Source: Daphnia pulex (lineage: Eukaryota > Arthropoda > Branchiopoda > Diplostraca > Daphniidae). From it: DNA of 64,000 nucleotides. The position numbers and the translations under genes were made by a program. Each line of letters starts with the position of its first letter. Positions within the stretch are counted from its first letter, which is position 1. Location: contig NC_060026.1 in the NCBI RefSeq assembly GCF_021134715.1, positions 11,275,001-11,339,000 of the forward strand. Reading direction: 5' to 3'. Shown one piece after another: positions 62,856 to 64,000 of this stretch. The notes under the pieces were generated by a model. That model saw nothing but the letters and a program-made list of their open reading frames with translations, made no database searches and had not been told where the DNA came from.

Positions 62856-62896
62856 AACTGATGATTTCATGTGAACGTAAGCCATTCTTTATATAC
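62856..62896 (-). promoter_or_regulatory. Cuticle gene core promoter
   Basis: On the minus strand TATATAAAG (about 62887-62895) is followed about 25-30 bp downstream by ATCAGTTCC, close to the arthropod TCAGT initiator. The leader then runs about 50 nt to ATGAGCAAA. TATA plus initiator is typical of inducible cuticle genes. Confidence 0.65.
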
Positions 62897-62899
62897 TGA

Positions 62900-63950
62900 A
62901 TTCGAAGCTCACCAACAGGCAACAACGACACCCTGAGCCGGTTTCTAATAGATGGCAGCAATCAAGTAGTTCGTGCGCGCACAGAAAAGGAGTCGACTTT
63001 TGCCTTTCCCTTTATGTCCCTCCCTTGTAGGATGGTCGATTTTTGCGTAACCATAACCAACTTGATGATCAGGACTTTTCTTCCTTACTTCATAATTCAA
63101 CCATATCAACTCTCCTCCTTTCACTTTCAAAAGCTGAAATTATCTAAACGAAACAAATTTAAAAAATGACTTTGTGGCAAACAACAAAAAATCGGATGAA
63201 AGGGAAATTATTCATGTAAACACTATTATACGGTAGGGTTAATTCACATTTGGTAAAGTAAACGTTATATGCTTTTAGTAACTTGGAATAAATTTTCATC
63301 CTATTTTGACGAATTTCAAATAAAATTGTTTTATATGAAATTTAATATTCTTTCAAAACTTAGGTCTATAGTATCAGATAGAAGCCAATAGTTCCACAAG
63401 AAAATAGAATGCAGTAAATGCAGGATATAATTATTCGACCACTGAGCTTTATTTTCGTACAAAATTAAGCCACTAGAATTCAAAATCTCACAATGTTATT
63501 ACGATTCGTTACCTAATGCTGAAACAAAACTAAAGACATTAAGCATATTCTTTAATTTCCGCTGAATAAGCTTAATTTTAATCCAGAAGATGAATCTAAA
63601 CATCTATTAATGGTTACCGAATGTTACGATACTAATCACAGATAATTTCAGAACAGAACAGTTTATCAAAAACAAAATTAATTAAGGTGAATGATTTTCC
63701 GTTTGAAAGTATGAATCGCAAATTGCAACACCAATTTTTTTTTCTGTTACTAAAATAAAATTCACAAATTACAAATGATCTGAACATGGCATAAGTAATA
63801 TTTACAATCGTAGTATTCAGATAGATATCGTTCATGTAAAAGCAGCATTTCACTGATACGTGAGTTTTACTAATTTAATAGGAAATACTCTAGAAGTCTC
63901 AAGACGGAATGAAAATATTTTTGACAAAATTAAGTAGATTTAAAATTTAT
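62900..63950. other. Spacer between tandem cuticle genes
   Basis: AT-rich, no gene seen. A short minus-strand frame at 62945-63130 lacks support. Confidence 0.5.
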
Positions 63951-63954
63951 TTAA

Positions 63955-64000
63955 TATACAAATATTTTGAATTGCGCAACACACAAACATTTAATTTCGT
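63955..64000 (-). repeat. Conserved 3' flank, copy 2 at window edge
   Basis: ATACAAATATTTTGAATTGC followed by GCAACACACAAACATTTAA matches the 3' flank of the cuticle gene at 62214-62258 with few changes. It implies that another minus-strand cuticle gene of the same family starts just beyond the window. Confidence 0.65.

Overview
The window is animal nuclear DNA, most likely from a small-genome crustacean such as Daphnia. The evidence is genes cut by many short GT-AG introns, a chitin-binding (Rebers-Riddiford) cuticle protein that only arthropods make, and metazoan PKC, exportin-7 and HtrA2 orthologues. The species is an inference from protein character; no search was run.

Region 1 (1-33 kb) is gene territory. 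A classical protein kinase C lies on the minus strand (47-14235), complete in 12 exons that splice in frame to 746 codons. After a gene-poor stretch comes eRF1 (minus, 19597-21572, 436 aa). NHP2 is divergent from it (plus, 22284-22896, 161 aa), so the two share an upstream region. Three minus-strand genes follow head to tail: exportin-7 (23291-28117), a TAF6-like SAGA subunit (28755-30729) and the protease HtrA2 (31136-33036). NHP2 and exportin-7 converge with about 50 bp between the NHP2 poly(A) signal and the exportin stop codon.

Region 2 (33-60 kb) is a transposon graveyard with several young insertions. It holds fold-back and inverted-repeat elements (33.1-36.1 kb), an unrecognised spliced coding remnant (36.3-38.6 kb), and a decayed HARBI1-type transposase (40.7-41.5 kb). 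A 5'-truncated LINE of the L2/CR1 group (42.69-45.07 kb) has an open reverse transcriptase frame and a 3' hairpin. Next come decayed transposon proteins, one with a DUF4806-like domain. A complete 2478-bp LTR element (48844-51321) encodes only a Copia-type Gag. A 3118-bp PIF/Harbinger element (51774-54891) has perfect 26-bp terminal inverted repeats and an intact three-exon transposase. A duplicated scrap of exportin-7, a MULE transposase fragment and tandem repeats of unknown type complete the region.

Region 3 (60-64 kb) holds a minus-strand cuticle protein gene with a TATA box and apparently no signal peptide. Its 3' flanking sequence recurs at the right edge of the window, which suggests that a second tandem cuticle gene begins there.

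The host genes are housekeeping genes (signalling, translation termination, ribosome and telomerase RNP assembly, nuclear export, chromatin, mitochondrial quality control) and form no single pathway. The most unusual item is the gag-only LTR element: identical LTRs, a 5-bp target duplication, an initiator-tRNA-Met anticodon primer site, a small intron inside gag, and no pol.
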